A DNA stretch of 64,000 bases from Oceanobacillus piezotolerans. Its GTDB lineage: Bacteria > Bacillota > Bacilli > Bacillales > Amphibacillaceae. Each line of letters begins with the position of its first letter. Within the stretch, counting starts at the first letter, position 1. Below the pieces are notes generated by a model, which had not been told where the DNA came from, made no database searches, and worked only from the letters and a program-made list of their open reading frames with translations. Made by a program: the position numbers and the translations under genes. The stretch spans positions 248,001 through 312,000 of the forward strand of contig NZ_RCHR01000005.1 in NCBI RefSeq assembly GCF_003665065.1. Direction: 5' to 3'. This document shows, in pieces, positions 29,144 to 37,807 of this stretch.

Positions 29144-30454
29144 GTGCTAATTACATATATTGGTAGTTTTACCCAAGTTGTTGTCCTTTGTTTAATTAAC
29201 TTTTATTTGTTAAAAGCGAATGGGTTTATGAAGGAAAGATTGCTTTTCATTTTTGGAATAGCAAGTATTGCGGCCTTTGTTTTCTTGTATATTGGATTAA
29301 TGGGGATATTTATTCTGGTAATCTTAACAATAGCAATCAATTATAGACATACCAAAGATAAGGTTGCTAGTACCACAGTACCTCTTTATTCCCTCATGAT
29401 TCTTGTTTTAAGTGATCATTTAAGCTTCCTTACAGACATCTATATTTTTAATCACACCGTAGACAGTGTAGCAATGTATTTACCTAATTTCTTATTACAC
29501 CTCTTGTTCTTCGTTTTATTTGCTATCATGTTTAGTTTTATCACAAATTTAGTCATTAGCTATGTAAAACAATGGATACCGTTTGTTCGAAAATACAGCA
29601 TGTTTTTATTGCTCTTGACAGTGTTAACGATTGCATTTATTTATATTAATATTCTTATCTCAAACAGAGAAGGATTCTCAAGAGAAATTATCCAATTAAA
29701 TAGCTATATCTTTCTCGTATATGTCATTTTCTTTGTAAGTATTTTAGGGATATTGCTTTCTTCTATTGTTAAAGAAGTGAAAGTGAAAGCAAAGCAGGAG
29801 GAGTATAGGCAATTACGTAATTACTCGGAAAATCTGGAAGAAATGTATGGGGAGTTACAAAAATTCAGGCATGATTACATAAATATACTAGCTTCCATGT
29901 CTGAATATATTAGAGCAGGTAATATAAATCAATTAAAGGACTACTTTAATGAAAAAGTCTTGCCTGCTAGTCAACATATTCGGCTTAATAATTATAAACT
30001 TGGTGCACTGAAAAACATAAAAGTAACGGAAGTAAAAGGGACACTTGTTTCCAAGCTTATAAAAGCACAGGATTCAGGTATTGATATATCCATCGAGGCT
30101 GTAGATCCCATTGAACAGATTAAAATGGATTCCATAAGTCTCTGCCGGTGTTTAGGTATTATTTTAGACAATGCAATTGAGGAAACCGCAAACCATGAAA
30201 ATAGTAAAATTACGATTGCATTTATCAAGAAGGAAAAATCCATTTTGATTGTGGTAGTTAATACAATTAGTGGAGAAATACCGAAACTGTCCAAGCTATT
30301 TAAAAAAGGGTATTCCACAAAAGGGGAAAATAGAGGGATAGGCCTCGGTAATTTAAAGGAGTTAACTTCGTCCTATGAAAATATTACTTTAGAAACAAAA
30401 ATAGAAGGAAGACAGTTTTTCCAGGGGATTGAAGTTTTTGATAGGGGGGCATAG
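29144..30454 (+). CDS. agrC: AgrC-type sensor histidine kinase
   Basis: A 436-residue membrane kinase. The N-terminal ~210 residues hold about six transmembrane segments (peptide sensor). A linker helix and the AgrC-type H-box KFRHDYINIL with His243 follow. The ATPase domain has the N-box LDNAIEE and the G-box ENRGIGLGNLKEL. It is expected to sense the cyclic peptide made from AgrD and phosphorylate the regulator encoded next. GTG 29144 is required because the first membrane helix begins within ten residues. It follows agrD by 174 bases and ends two bases before agrA. Confidence 0.95.
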   Translation: MLITYIGSFTQVVVLCLINFYLLKANGFMKERLLFIFGIASIAAFVFLYIGLMGIFILVILTIAINYRHTKDKVASTTVPLYSLMILVLSDHLSFLTDIYIFNHTVDSVAMYLPNFLLHLLFFVLFAIMFSFITNLVISYVKQWIPFVRKYSMFLLLLTVLTIAFIYINILISNREGFSREIIQLNSYIFLVYVIFFVSILGILLSSIVKEVKVKAKQEEYRQLRNYSENLEEMYGELQKFRHDYINILASMSEYIRAGNINQLKDYFNEKVLPASQHIRLNNYKLGALKNIKVTEVKGTLVSKLIKAQDSGIDISIEAVDPIEQIKMDSISLCRCLGIILDNAIEETANHENSKITIAFIKKEKSILIVVVNTISGEIPKLSKLFKKGYSTKGENRGIGLGNLKELTSSYENITLETKIEGRQFFQGIEVFDRGA

Positions 30455-30456
30455 AG

Positions 30457-31188
30457 GTGTTGGAGATCTTTATTTGTGAAGATGATAAGAAACAAAAAGA
30501 GCGAATCACTAAGTATATTAAAGATTATATTATGATTGAGGAGTTAGACATGAGAGTTGCTCTTTCCACAGATAATCCAGACGAAATCATTGAATACGTC
30601 CAATCCAATAATATAAATGGTCTATATTTCTTAGATGTAGATTTAAAACATGAAAAGAGTGGTATTGTATTAGGTGCTGAAATCAGAAAGTATGACTCCA
30701 GGGGGTCCATTGTTTTTGTAACTACTCATTCAGAATTAACGTATTTAACCTTTCTATATAAGGTGGAAGCTTTAGACTACATTATTAAGGATGACTTTAC
30801 GGATATTCAAAAGCGTGTCATAGACTGTATCAAAACGGCAAATGAACGATACATGTCCAATCAAAATGAGACGAAGAAGCGATTTCAAATAAAAAGTGGA
30901 GATAAAGTAATTAGTGAAGAGTACAGCAATATCTTATTTTTTGAAACGTCTCCGAAACTTCATAAAATTGTTATGCATACCGATCAAAGGCAGGTGGAAT
31001 TTTACGGGAAGTTAAAAGAAATAGAAGAACTGGATGATTGCTTTTACAGATGCCATAATTCCTTTGTCGTAAACATTGAAAATATCGCTAATATAGACAA
31101 GAAAACAAGAGAAATCACCATGGAAAACGGAGAGGTATGCTTTGCATCAAGTCGTTATATGAAAGAATTAAATAACCTTCTGAAATGA
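30457..31188 (+). CDS. agrA: AgrA-type LytTR response regulator
   Basis: A 243-residue regulator with a receiver domain (CEDD near residue 7, phosphoacceptor Asp60 in YFLDVDL, VTTHSELTYLTFLYKVEALDYI) and a C-terminal LytTR DNA-binding domain (FYGKLKEIEELDDCFYRCHNSFVVN). It is strikingly similar to staphylococcal AgrA along its length. The start may be GTG 30457 or TTG 30460; the latter gives MEIFICEDD, aligning better with AgrA, while a G6 tract at 30444-30449 serves either. Its likely targets include the direct repeats at 15883-15912. Confidence 0.95.
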   Translation: MLEIFICEDDKKQKERITKYIKDYIMIEELDMRVALSTDNPDEIIEYVQSNNINGLYFLDVDLKHEKSGIVLGAEIRKYDSRGSIVFVTTHSELTYLTFLYKVEALDYIIKDDFTDIQKRVIDCIKTANERYMSNQNETKKRFQIKSGDKVISEEYSNILFFETSPKLHKIVMHTDQRQVEFYGKLKEIEELDDCFYRCHNSFVVNIENIANIDKKTREITMENGEVCFASSRYMKELNNLLK

Positions 31189-31288
31189 TTGAAGGTTCAT
31201 GATACGAGCGGTGTTCTTTTTAAATAAAGGGTAGTACTTTATTGATAATCTATAGAACGGCACTCCATCTAAATTCTCCTTCCTTAAA

Positions 31289-31317
31289 TTGACCACTACC
31301 CTTCAGTATAATATAAT
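31289..31317 (+). promoter_or_regulatory. Sigma-A promoter of prfA-prmC
   Basis: TTGACC (31289-31294), 17 bases, TATAAT (31312-31317), about 30 bases before the prfA start. It restarts transcription of the conserved genes after the island. ACTACCC overlapping the spacer is complementary to GGGTAGT about 70 bases upstream. Confidence 0.7.
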
Positions 31318-31346
31318 ATACTGGTAATTAGAAAGAGGTGTTCGTG

Positions 31347-32420
31347 ATGATAGATCGCTTACAAACATTGGAGGATCGCTATAATAAGCTGAATGAGCTT
31401 TTAAGTGACCCAGAGATTGTAAATGATACGAAGAAATTGCGTGAGTATTCAAAGGAACAGTCAGGCCTTGAGGATGTTGTTCAGGCTTATCGTGAATATA
31501 AAGATGTGGATTCAGAGCTTAAGGACGCTAAGGAAATGCTCGAAGATGATGATTTAGAAGCAGAAATGTATGACATGGTAAAAGCAGAGATTTCTGAGCT
31601 TCAGACTAAAGAAGAAGAATTAAGAGAAAAAATGAAAATCCTTCTGCTTCCAAAGGATCCGAACGATGATAAAAACGTGTTTATGGAAATTCGCGGTGCT
31701 GCTGGTGGAGATGAGGCGGCTTTATTTGCCGGCGACTTATACCGGATGTATTCTCGCTATGCGGAAGCGCACGGCTGGAAAATCGAAGTAATGGAAGCTA
31801 ACACTACAGGTGTTGGTGGATATAAAGAAATTATTTTTATGATTAACGGGAAAGGTGCATATTCGAAGCTGAAATTCGAAAACGGTGCCCATCGTGTTCA
31901 ACGTGTTCCAGAAACCGAATCTGGTGGTCGTATTCATACTTCTACAGCTACGGTTGCTGTTCTTCCAGAAGCAGAAGAGATTGAAGTAGACATTAATGAG
32001 AAAGATATTCGTGTAGATACTTTTGCTTCCAGTGGTCCTGGTGGGCAAAGTGTTAACACAACGATGTCTGCTGTCCGTTTAACGCACGTACCGACTGGAA
32101 TTGTGGTTTCGATACAGGATGAGAAGTCACAAATTAAAAACAAAGAAAAAGCGATGAAGGTGCTTCGTGCGCGGATTTATGATAAATTCCAGCAAGAAGA
32201 ACAGGCGAAGCTAGATGAAACTCGTAAATCTGCGGTTGGTACTGGTGACCGTTCTGAGCGTATCCGTACGTATAACTTCCCGCAAAACCGTGTAACAGAC
32301 CATAGAATTGGACTTACAATTCAAAAGCTTGACCAAATTTTGCAAGGAAAGTTAGACGAATTTGTAGACGCACTTCAACTGGAAGAGCAAACGAATAAAC
32401 TAGAGCAAATTGGTGAATAA
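31347..32420 (+). CDS. prfA: Peptide chain release factor 1
   Basis: A 357-residue class I release factor reading UAA and UAG. The catalytic GGQ is in [12 protein letters not shown] near residue 228, and the anticodon-like region lies before it. Downstream is the acceptor helix [12 protein letters not shown]. Start ATG 31347 (MIDRLQ) with GAGGTG at 31335-31340 aligns with B. subtilis PrfA; the earlier GTG at 31338 is inside the ribosome site. It is followed one base later by prmC, the methylase of its GGQ glutamine. Confidence 0.97.
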   Translation: MIDRLQTLEDRYNKLNELLSDPEIVNDTKKLREYSKEQSGLEDVVQAYREYKDVDSELKDAKEMLEDDDLEAEMYDMVKAEISELQTKEEELREKMKILLLPKDPNDDKNVFMEIRGAAGGDEAALFAGDLYRMYSRYAEAHGWKIEVMEANTTGVGGYKEIIFMINGKGAYSKLKFENGAHRVQRVPETESGGRIHTSTATVAVLPEAEEIEVDINEKDIRVDTFASSGPGGQSVNTTMSAVRLTHVPTGIVVSIQDEKSQIKNKEKAMKVLRARIYDKFQQEEQAKLDETRKSAVGTGDRSERIRTYNFPQNRVTDHRIGLTIQKLDQILQGKLDEFVDALQLEEQTNKLEQIGE

Positions 32421-32421
32421 G

Positions 32422-33318
32422 ATGAGTGAAAAACTATATGAAGTCCTTAAACGGGCTTCTCTTTTTTTAGAAAAACATAATAGAGAAGCTAGGGTCGCGG
32501 AAATTCTCTTGCAGCATTATCTGCAACTGAGCCGTTCTCAATTTTTTATGAATTTGCGGGAGCTGGTACCTGAACATAAGCTGGTGCAATTTGAAAAAGA
32601 CCTTCTGCTACACGCGGAAACTGGTATACCAGTTCAGCACTTAACAGGGTATGAGATGTTTTATGGGAGGGAATTTCATGTGAACAAAGACGTGCTAGTT
32701 CCTCGACCAGAAACAGAGGAGCTCGTTCAGCATGCGATCTCCTTAATGGAAAATAAATCAAACATAAACATCGTGGATGTTGGAACGGGAAGTGGTGTAA
32801 TCGCGATTACACTTGCCCTTGAGCTTCCAGCAGGAGCAAATGTATACGCAATTGATATTTCTAATGATGCTTTAGCAATAGCAAAAAGGAATGCTGAAAA
32901 GCATCAAGCGGACGTTCATTTTTTACAAGGCGATTTTCTGGAACCGCTCATAAAAGAAAAGAAAAAGGTTGACTTGCTGATTTCTAATCCCCCGTATATA
33001 GCATTGGAGGAAGCGTCCGAAATGGCAGATACCGTGAAAAACTTTGATCCTAGACTTGCGCTTTTTGCGGAAGAGGAAGGTCTCGCTGCCTATAAAAGGA
33101 TCGTAAAGCAAGCTCGAGAGATTCTAAATCCAGATGGAAGAGTAGCATTTGAAATTGGTGCCAAACAAAGAGAGCCTGTAACGAATATTATCCTCTCTGC
33201 TTTTCCAGAGGCAGATGTAGAATGTCTGCAGGATATCAATGGGAAAGACCGTATTATTTCGGCAAAGATGAGGCTGGGACAAATGTGTTTGCAAAAAAGG
33301 GAAAAACGAACTAAATAG
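32422..33318 (+). CDS. prmC: Release factor glutamine N5-methyltransferase PrmC
   Basis: A 298-residue SAM-dependent methylase that modifies the GGQ glutamine of release factors. An N-terminal helical substrate-binding domain is followed by the methylase fold with VDVGTGSGVIAI (SAM site, near residue 116) and the catalytic NPPY in LISNPPYIA (near 188). ATG 32422 is just after the prfA stop with GGTG upstream. Coupled with prfA as in most Firmicutes. Confidence 0.95.
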   Translation: MSEKLYEVLKRASLFLEKHNREARVAEILLQHYLQLSRSQFFMNLRELVPEHKLVQFEKDLLLHAETGIPVQHLTGYEMFYGREFHVNKDVLVPRPETEELVQHAISLMENKSNINIVDVGTGSGVIAITLALELPAGANVYAIDISNDALAIAKRNAEKHQADVHFLQGDFLEPLIKEKKKVDLLISNPPYIALEEASEMADTVKNFDPRLALFAEEEGLAAYKRIVKQAREILNPDGRVAFEIGAKQREPVTNIILSAFPEADVECLQDINGKDRIISAKMRLGQMCLQKREKRTK

Positions 33319-33328
33319 TGGTGGCACC

Positions 33329-33448
33329 CGCTGCGGAAAAATACTTCGCTTTCCACGGGCGGCTGTTGAGCCTCCTCGAGACTGTCATCTCTGCGGGGTC
33401 TCACCTAGGCCTATCCTCCCGTAGGAGTCTACGTATATTTCCTCCGCT
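33329..33448 (+). repeat. Family A repeat, type A1 copy 2
   Basis: A 120-bp copy of the 15442 element in the same orientation: CGCTGCGGAAAAATAC at one end, GTATATTTCCTCCGCT at the other. It differs from copy 1 at scattered positions. It begins 11 bases after prmC. Confidence 0.8.
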
Positions 33449-33810
33449 TAATTAGTACATTGTTCGTCTTTTGGTTAAGCAGTTTAGTTATGTCCCAACC
33501 TTATTATTCCTTTTTATCTCAATTGAAGTTTATTAAACGATGAATGTAAACTTGCTTGAAGCGCACCAAATACTCCAGGCATACGAAAAGTCACCCCGAA
33601 CATAGTCCAAGTCACTCCAAACAACCTGGAAGTCGATCCGCCCCCAATCAAAGTCGCTCCAAACAACCCCTCAAGTCACACCTCTATGTGATTTTCATTT
33701 CTTTATCTTTGTACATATTTATTACCAAGTAAAAAAATAGTAGATTACTAGTTTAAAAATTTCATCCCCTGTCCATAATGAAGAATAAGTTCAAGGGGAG
33801 GGAAAACGTA
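33449..33810. other. Intergenic region between prmC and spoIIR
   Basis: About 360 bases. The middle carries an imperfect 21-bp-period repeat (33567-33684). The remainder is AT-rich. I searched for the sigma-F promoter expected for spoIIR and could not place one convincingly. Confidence 0.4.
33567..33684 (+). repeat. Imperfect tandem repeat with 21-bp period
   Basis: AAGTC recurs at 33588, 33609, 33630, 33651 and 33673, each followed by C/G-A/C-TCC-type sequence; units 2 and 4 share AAGTCNCTCCAAACAACC. A weaker unit precedes at 33567. No coding frame uses it. Confidence 0.55.
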
Positions 33811-34425
33811 ATGAAAAAGTTTGTATTTTTTGTACTTATATTATTTATTTTATTCCTAAGCATACCTAACAAAGGAATTAGCGGTGAAGAGAAAGGATTA
33901 GAATATCAGTATCAGGAGATTCCGGATGAGGCGATTAGGCTGCGTATTTTAGCTAATAGTGATACAGATAGAGATCAAGAAATAAAGAGGCTGGTCCGTG
34001 ATGAAGTTAATAAGGAAGTGGCAACATGGGTGGAAGATATGACGAATCTGGAAGAGGCAAGGAAGGTAATTGAAACACGCATACCGGAAATAAAGGAAAT
34101 AGTTGCAGATGTCCTTGAGGCAGAGGGAACAGAAGTCGAGTATACGGTTGAATACGGAGAAAATGTTACTTTTCCAACAAAATTATATGGAACCCATATT
34201 TATCCTGCTGGAGAATATGAAGCAATTCTAATTACGTTAGGCGAAGGTCAAGGAGATAACTGGTGGTGCGTATTATTTCCTCCATTATGCTTTTTAGACT
34301 TCTCATTTGGAACAAGTGTGGCGGCAGCTGATGCGGAAGAAAATCCCGAAGAAATAGCAGAGGCAGAGCAGGAAGAAGAAACGGAAGTCAAGTTTTTCTT
34401 ATTTGAATGGTTTGGGTGGTCATAG
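33811..34425 (+). CDS. spoIIR: Stage II sporulation protein R (SpoIIR)
   Basis: A 204-residue secreted signalling protein made in the forespore that triggers SpoIIGA processing of pro-sigma-E in the mother cell. It has an N-terminal signal segment (FVFFVLILFILFLSIP), the family core EAIRLRILANSDTDRDQEIKR (residues 40-60) and PTKLYGTHIYPAGEYEA with GDNWWCVLFPPLCF near 150. The C-terminus is Glu-rich and shorter than in B. subtilis. ATG 33811 follows AAGGGGAGGG; the upstream ATG at 33778 is not needed. Confidence 0.95.
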   Translation: MKKFVFFVLILFILFLSIPNKGISGEEKGLEYQYQEIPDEAIRLRILANSDTDRDQEIKRLVRDEVNKEVATWVEDMTNLEEARKVIETRIPEIKEIVADVLEAEGTEVEYTVEYGENVTFPTKLYGTHIYPAGEYEAILITLGEGQGDNWWCVLFPPLCFLDFSFGTSVAAADAEENPEEIAEAEQEEETEVKFFLFEWFGWS

Positions 34426-34501
34426 ACTCTCTCTTTTATGCATAGGATAGTAGAAATCGTTCATAATGTTTTCTATCAAAATAACTAGAAGAGGTGATAA
34501 A

Positions 34502-34906
34502 ATGAGAATCTTACCAGCCTGTGAAGCTCCTTTTGATAAACTGGAAGCGTTTTTACGGAACAATGAAGGATTGGATCGGACGTCACTTACAGCAAAAGGC
34601 TATGTAGTGGAAATAAAAGATAAGATAGAAGGCTGCTTTGTACTGGAAGAAGTAGAAGAGAATAAAGTTTATTGGTTGAAGCAATTATATATAACTAGAA
34701 CAGAAGCAAACAAGCTGCCGGTTCTTGTTGAGACGATTCTTGCCTTAGCAAAAACAAAGCAGGCTAAGCGGGTTTATGTACACAGTCACCAGCCTATTGT
34801 GGATTTATTACTGCAAGCGCTGCAATTTCATCCACAAAAGGAAGTATCATTTGTGGATAAACATCCGGAATCTAAGGGGAATTGGTGGTCCTACCAAGTA
34901 TCCTAG
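34502..34906 (+). CDS. ywlB: YwlB-like small protein, probable GNAT-fold acetyltransferase
   Basis: A 134-residue protein between spoIIR and the Sua5 gene, the place of ywlB in B. subtilis. The order of elements (helix, beta pair GCFVLEEVEENKVYWLKQLYI, helix, AKRVYVHSHQP, then a C-terminal strand) fits a GNAT fold, but the acetyl-CoA loop is not obvious. No substrate can be named. ATG 34502 has AAGAGGTGA upstream. The last part of the gene contains two DnaA-box-like sequences. Confidence 0.6.
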   Translation: MRILPACEAPFDKLEAFLRNNEGLDRTSLTAKGYVVEIKDKIEGCFVLEEVEENKVYWLKQLYITRTEANKLPVLVETILALAKTKQAKRVYVHSHQPIVDLLLQALQFHPQKEVSFVDKHPESKGNWWSYQVS

Positions 34907-35119
34907 CTATAATAGGCGGAAATATCCACATTTAAATCAAAAAAAAGCGAAAGATGGAATTGTTCAGAAAAAGATATTCACATTATCCACAACGGCATGT
35001 GTATAAGTTGTTGAATATCTGTGAGCAATCTTACCCATAACAATCAAAAATCTATCAATAGTCTTATTTTAGGATGGATAAACCTGTGGACAACTGTTCA
35101 TGGGTTTTATTGTGGATAA
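34828..35119. promoter_or_regulatory. DnaA-box cluster between ywlB and ywlC
   Basis: Exact TTATCCACA boxes (either strand) occur at 34852-34860, 34983-34991 and 35111-35119. One-mismatch boxes lie at 34828-34836, 34922-34930, 34998-35006 and 35085-35093. Two boxes are inside the end of ywlB, the others in the 305-base gap. B. subtilis has a DnaA-bound box cluster at the equivalent ywlB-ywlC intergenic site, as I recall from DnaA-binding surveys, so this looks like a conserved DnaA-titrating or regulatory locus. Confidence 0.8.
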
Positions 35120-35211
35120 TTTTTTTTATATTATATTGGTTTAACTCCTTATATTTTTGCGTTCCATAATTGAATCCTCTACAATAATAATGAGAAAAGA
35201 GGTAGCAGGAA

Positions 35212-36225
35212 ATGATAGAGACAAAACGATGGAATGTATGGAATGAACAGGATAAATCGATAGATGAAGCAGCTGAACTTTTAAAAAATGGCAGGACGGT
35301 TGCCTTTCCAACGGAGACGGTCTACGGATTAGGTGCAGATGCAACGAATGAAAAGGCGGTTGCGCAAATTTTTCAAGCGAAGGGAAGGCCGCAGGATAAT
35401 CCGTTAATTGCTCACGTTGCGACTAAAGAGCAATTAGGGAGACTTGTAACAACCATTCCTCCTTATGTGGATAAACTGATAGATGCATTTTCCCCTGGCC
35501 CTATCACGTATGTACTGCAGTCAAATGGGGTTTGTGCGGAAAATGTAACAGCAGGATTATCGTCCATAGGGGTGCGCATGCCCGACCATCCTATTGCTCA
35601 GGCCTTATTAAAAGCATGCGATCTTCCAATTGCCGCACCAAGTGCCAATATTTCAGGAAAGCCAAGTCCTACAACTGCGAATCATGTTTGGGAAGATTTG
35701 CAAGGAAAGATAGCAGGATTATTAGATGGAGGGCCGACTGGAGTGGGAGTTGAATCCACTGTCATAGATTGTACACAAGAAATTCCGATTATACTTCGAC
35801 CTGGTGGAGTAACAAAAGAACAATTGGAAGCGGTAGTCGGTACAGTGGTGGTAGATCCTGCATTAGCAAATGATGAAGGAAAACCAAAAGCGCCAGGAAT
35901 GAAATACAGACATTATTCTCCAGAGGTTCCTTTATTGTTAGTTGAGGGAAGCGCCGAAAAAATACAGGCTGTCATTCATCATGAACAAGACTTAAACAAA
36001 AAAGTTGCAGTTTTAGCAAGTAATCAAACTGCTGCTCGTCTTAATGCAGATAAAGTTCAAGCACTTGGAAATAGCATAACAGAAATAGCAGCCCATCTTT
36101 ATGATGGCTTACGAATGTTTAAACAAGCTGATGTAGATGTGATCGTCTGTGAGGCGTTTTCTGAACAAGGAATGGGTCTGGCAGTAATGAACCGATTGCG
36201 AAAAGCAGCAAGTGAAACAGTATAA
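35212..36225 (+). CDS. ywlC: Threonylcarbamoyl-AMP synthase (Sua5/YrdC/YwlC)
   Basis: A 337-residue long-form Sua5 enzyme that makes threonylcarbamoyl-AMP from Thr, bicarbonate and ATP for the t6A37 modification of ANN-decoding tRNAs. The YrdC domain has GRTVAFPTETVYGLGADA (near residue 30), KGRPQDNPLIAHV, SPGPITYVL and PSANISGKPSPT. The Sua5 C-terminal domain starts after the linker APGMKYRHYSPEVPL near 230. ATG 35212 follows AAGAGGT. It lies directly downstream of the DnaA-box cluster. Confidence 0.95.
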   Translation: MIETKRWNVWNEQDKSIDEAAELLKNGRTVAFPTETVYGLGADATNEKAVAQIFQAKGRPQDNPLIAHVATKEQLGRLVTTIPPYVDKLIDAFSPGPITYVLQSNGVCAENVTAGLSSIGVRMPDHPIAQALLKACDLPIAAPSANISGKPSPTTANHVWEDLQGKIAGLLDGGPTGVGVESTVIDCTQEIPIILRPGGVTKEQLEAVVGTVVVDPALANDEGKPKAPGMKYRHYSPEVPLLLVEGSAEKIQAVIHHEQDLNKKVAVLASNQTAARLNADKVQALGNSITEIAAHLYDGLRMFKQADVDVIVCEAFSEQGMGLAVMNRLRKAASETV

Positions 36226-36325
36226 AGCGGAGTGTCTTTTCCACTGATAAATTGATAATGAATGATTCATATTCCCCTTGTGACAAGCATATAGTTTATA
36301 AGCATGTCCAAGGGGGAAATAAGAG

Positions 36326-36880
36326 ATGGCTGAATATTATATTGGAGAAATTTTTACCTTATTATTAATGTCATTAGCTTTATCGATGGATGCTTTTTCG
36401 GTTAGCCTTGGCATGGGAATGCAGCAACTAAGATTAAAGAGGATTGCACTTATAGGAATCGTTATAGGTATCTTTCATGTAATGATGCCTTTTATCGGAA
36501 TCCTCTTAGGAAAGTTCGTTTCAGATAGTATTGGCGACTTTGCTATTATAGCAGGTGGCTTACTATTAATTGGAATAGGGATTCAAATGATGATCAATGC
36601 CTTTATTCAGGATGATAGTAAAATGATACGTCCGATTGGATTTGGATTATTAGTCATTGCGCTCACTGTAAGCTTAGATAGTTTCTCGATAGGTTTAGGA
36701 TTAGGAATGTCGGGAGTAAAAACGGCTTTAGCTATTATTTTATTTGGTATTAGCAGTACCATGTTAACGTGGCTAGGCTTATATTTAGGTCGAAAGGTTC
36801 ATGGATTTATAGGCAAATACAGCGAAATATTAGGTGGCAGCATCTTATGTGGATTAGGTATCCAAATACTAATTGGATGA
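36326..36880 (+). CDS. mntP: Manganese efflux pump MntP (YwlD)
   Basis: A 184-residue protein with six hydrophobic helices, exporting Mn2+. It has the duplicated motif of this family, ALSMDAFSVSLGMGM (near residue 20) and VSLDSFSIGLGLGM (near 117), with the membrane Asp residues. Start ATG 36326 has AAGGGGGAAA upstream. No Mn-sensing riboswitch is recognisable in the 100-base gap before it. Confidence 0.93.
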   Translation: MAEYYIGEIFTLLLMSLALSMDAFSVSLGMGMQQLRLKRIALIGIVIGIFHVMMPFIGILLGKFVSDSIGDFAIIAGGLLLIGIGIQMMINAFIQDDSKMIRPIGFGLLVIALTVSLDSFSIGLGLGMSGVKTALAIILFGISSTMLTWLGLYLGRKVHGFIGKYSEILGGSILCGLGIQILIG

Positions 36881-36894
36881 TGTCGTTGCCGTTG

Positions 36895-36934
36895 AGAAAA
36901 ACCGCTACATTGTATGGTATGTAGCGGTTTTCCA
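36895..36934. terminator. Intrinsic terminator of mntP
   Basis: GAAAAACCGCTACAT (36896-36910) pairs with ATGTAGCGGTTTTC (36919-36932). Strong, symmetric A/T tracts make it possibly bidirectional. Confidence 0.85.
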
Positions 36935-37185
36935 TATTTCAAAATTACCGATATAAATAACATCGGCATTTTGAAGTATGGTATATTTAACTTAGATTCA
37001 TAGACATGGAGACAAAAAGTTTCCGCCGGGTCGAGTAAATTAAAAAAAGACTGCTTCGCCTTTTGTGCTAAGTAATCGAAGGCACAGTCCCAGTTAGCCT
37101 GGGGCTATTGTTATTGTTCTTTATCAGTGGGGAAAACTCACACTAATTATTTTAATTTTATCGAATGAATAATGGAGGGCTCCAT
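36935..37185. other. Intergenic region between mntP and ywlE
   Basis: About 250 bases without a gene. An irregular hairpin is possible around 37050-37095 (GACTG with CAGTC, CCTT with AAGG). It has no T tract and no known RNA signature. Confidence 0.35.
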
Positions 37186-37788
37186 ATGAAAATTTTGTTT
37201 GTTTGTACTGGAAACACATGCCGCAGTCCAATGGCGGAAGCATTATTAAAGCATAAATACCCTAAGGCCGAAGTGAAATCTGCAGGAATTTATGCAGGGA
37301 TGAACCAGCAGGCAAATGATAAGACCATCCTAGTATTAAAAAATCGGCAAATTAATTTAAACCATCAGACAAGACCGGTTACAGAAGAACTTCTTAACTG
37401 GGCGGATCTTGTCTTGACCATGACTTCAGGGCATAAGCGTTCATTGATTCTTGAATACCCAAACCATCAGGAAAAGTATATGACACTTAAAGAATACGTT
37501 GTGGACGCCGATAAAAAAGTATGGGATGAATTAAAAAAGGCTTATGCTGATTTAGAAGAAAAGCGAATTCAGTTTATAGCGAATCATCCGGAGAAGAACG
37601 AACCAAGATTAAGGGAGCTTTTAGAAGCGCATTTACGTCAGGATTTGCTTTATATCCGCAGTTTGGAAGCTAACCTAATTAATTATGATATTAGCGATCC
37701 TTTTGGTGGAGACTTGAAGACGTATGAGGCAACTTTATCAGAGCTTGAGGGATATATCGATCAATTAATTAAGAAATTAAATGAATAG
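37186..37788 (+). CDS. ywlE: Low-molecular-weight protein arginine phosphatase YwlE, with a large insertion
   Basis: A 200-residue member of the LMW phosphatase family. In B. subtilis YwlE removes phosphate from protein arginine residues, opposing McsB. The P-loop is [10 protein letters not shown] (residues 6-15) with the arginine-phosphatase Thr after the Gly-Asn, and the general acid is Asp171 in DPFGG. The usual length is about 150 residues. Here roughly 55 extra, helical, charged residues lie between LKEYV (101-105) and DPFGG (171-175), next to the active site. ATG 37186 follows GGAGGG. Confidence 0.9.
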   Translation: MKILFVCTGNTCRSPMAEALLKHKYPKAEVKSAGIYAGMNQQANDKTILVLKNRQINLNHQTRPVTEELLNWADLVLTMTSGHKRSLILEYPNHQEKYMTLKEYVVDADKKVWDELKKAYADLEEKRIQFIANHPEKNEPRLRELLEAHLRQDLLYIRSLEANLINYDISDPFGGDLKTYEATLSELEGYIDQLIKKLNE

Positions 37789-37807
37789 CTCGACTGGAGG
37801 AGAAGAG

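Noticed and set aside
33329..33448. Insertion sequence at the right side of prmC
   Set aside because: Although its ends are inverted repeats, it is only 120 bp, has no transposase and no evident target duplication; it is a dispersed repeat.
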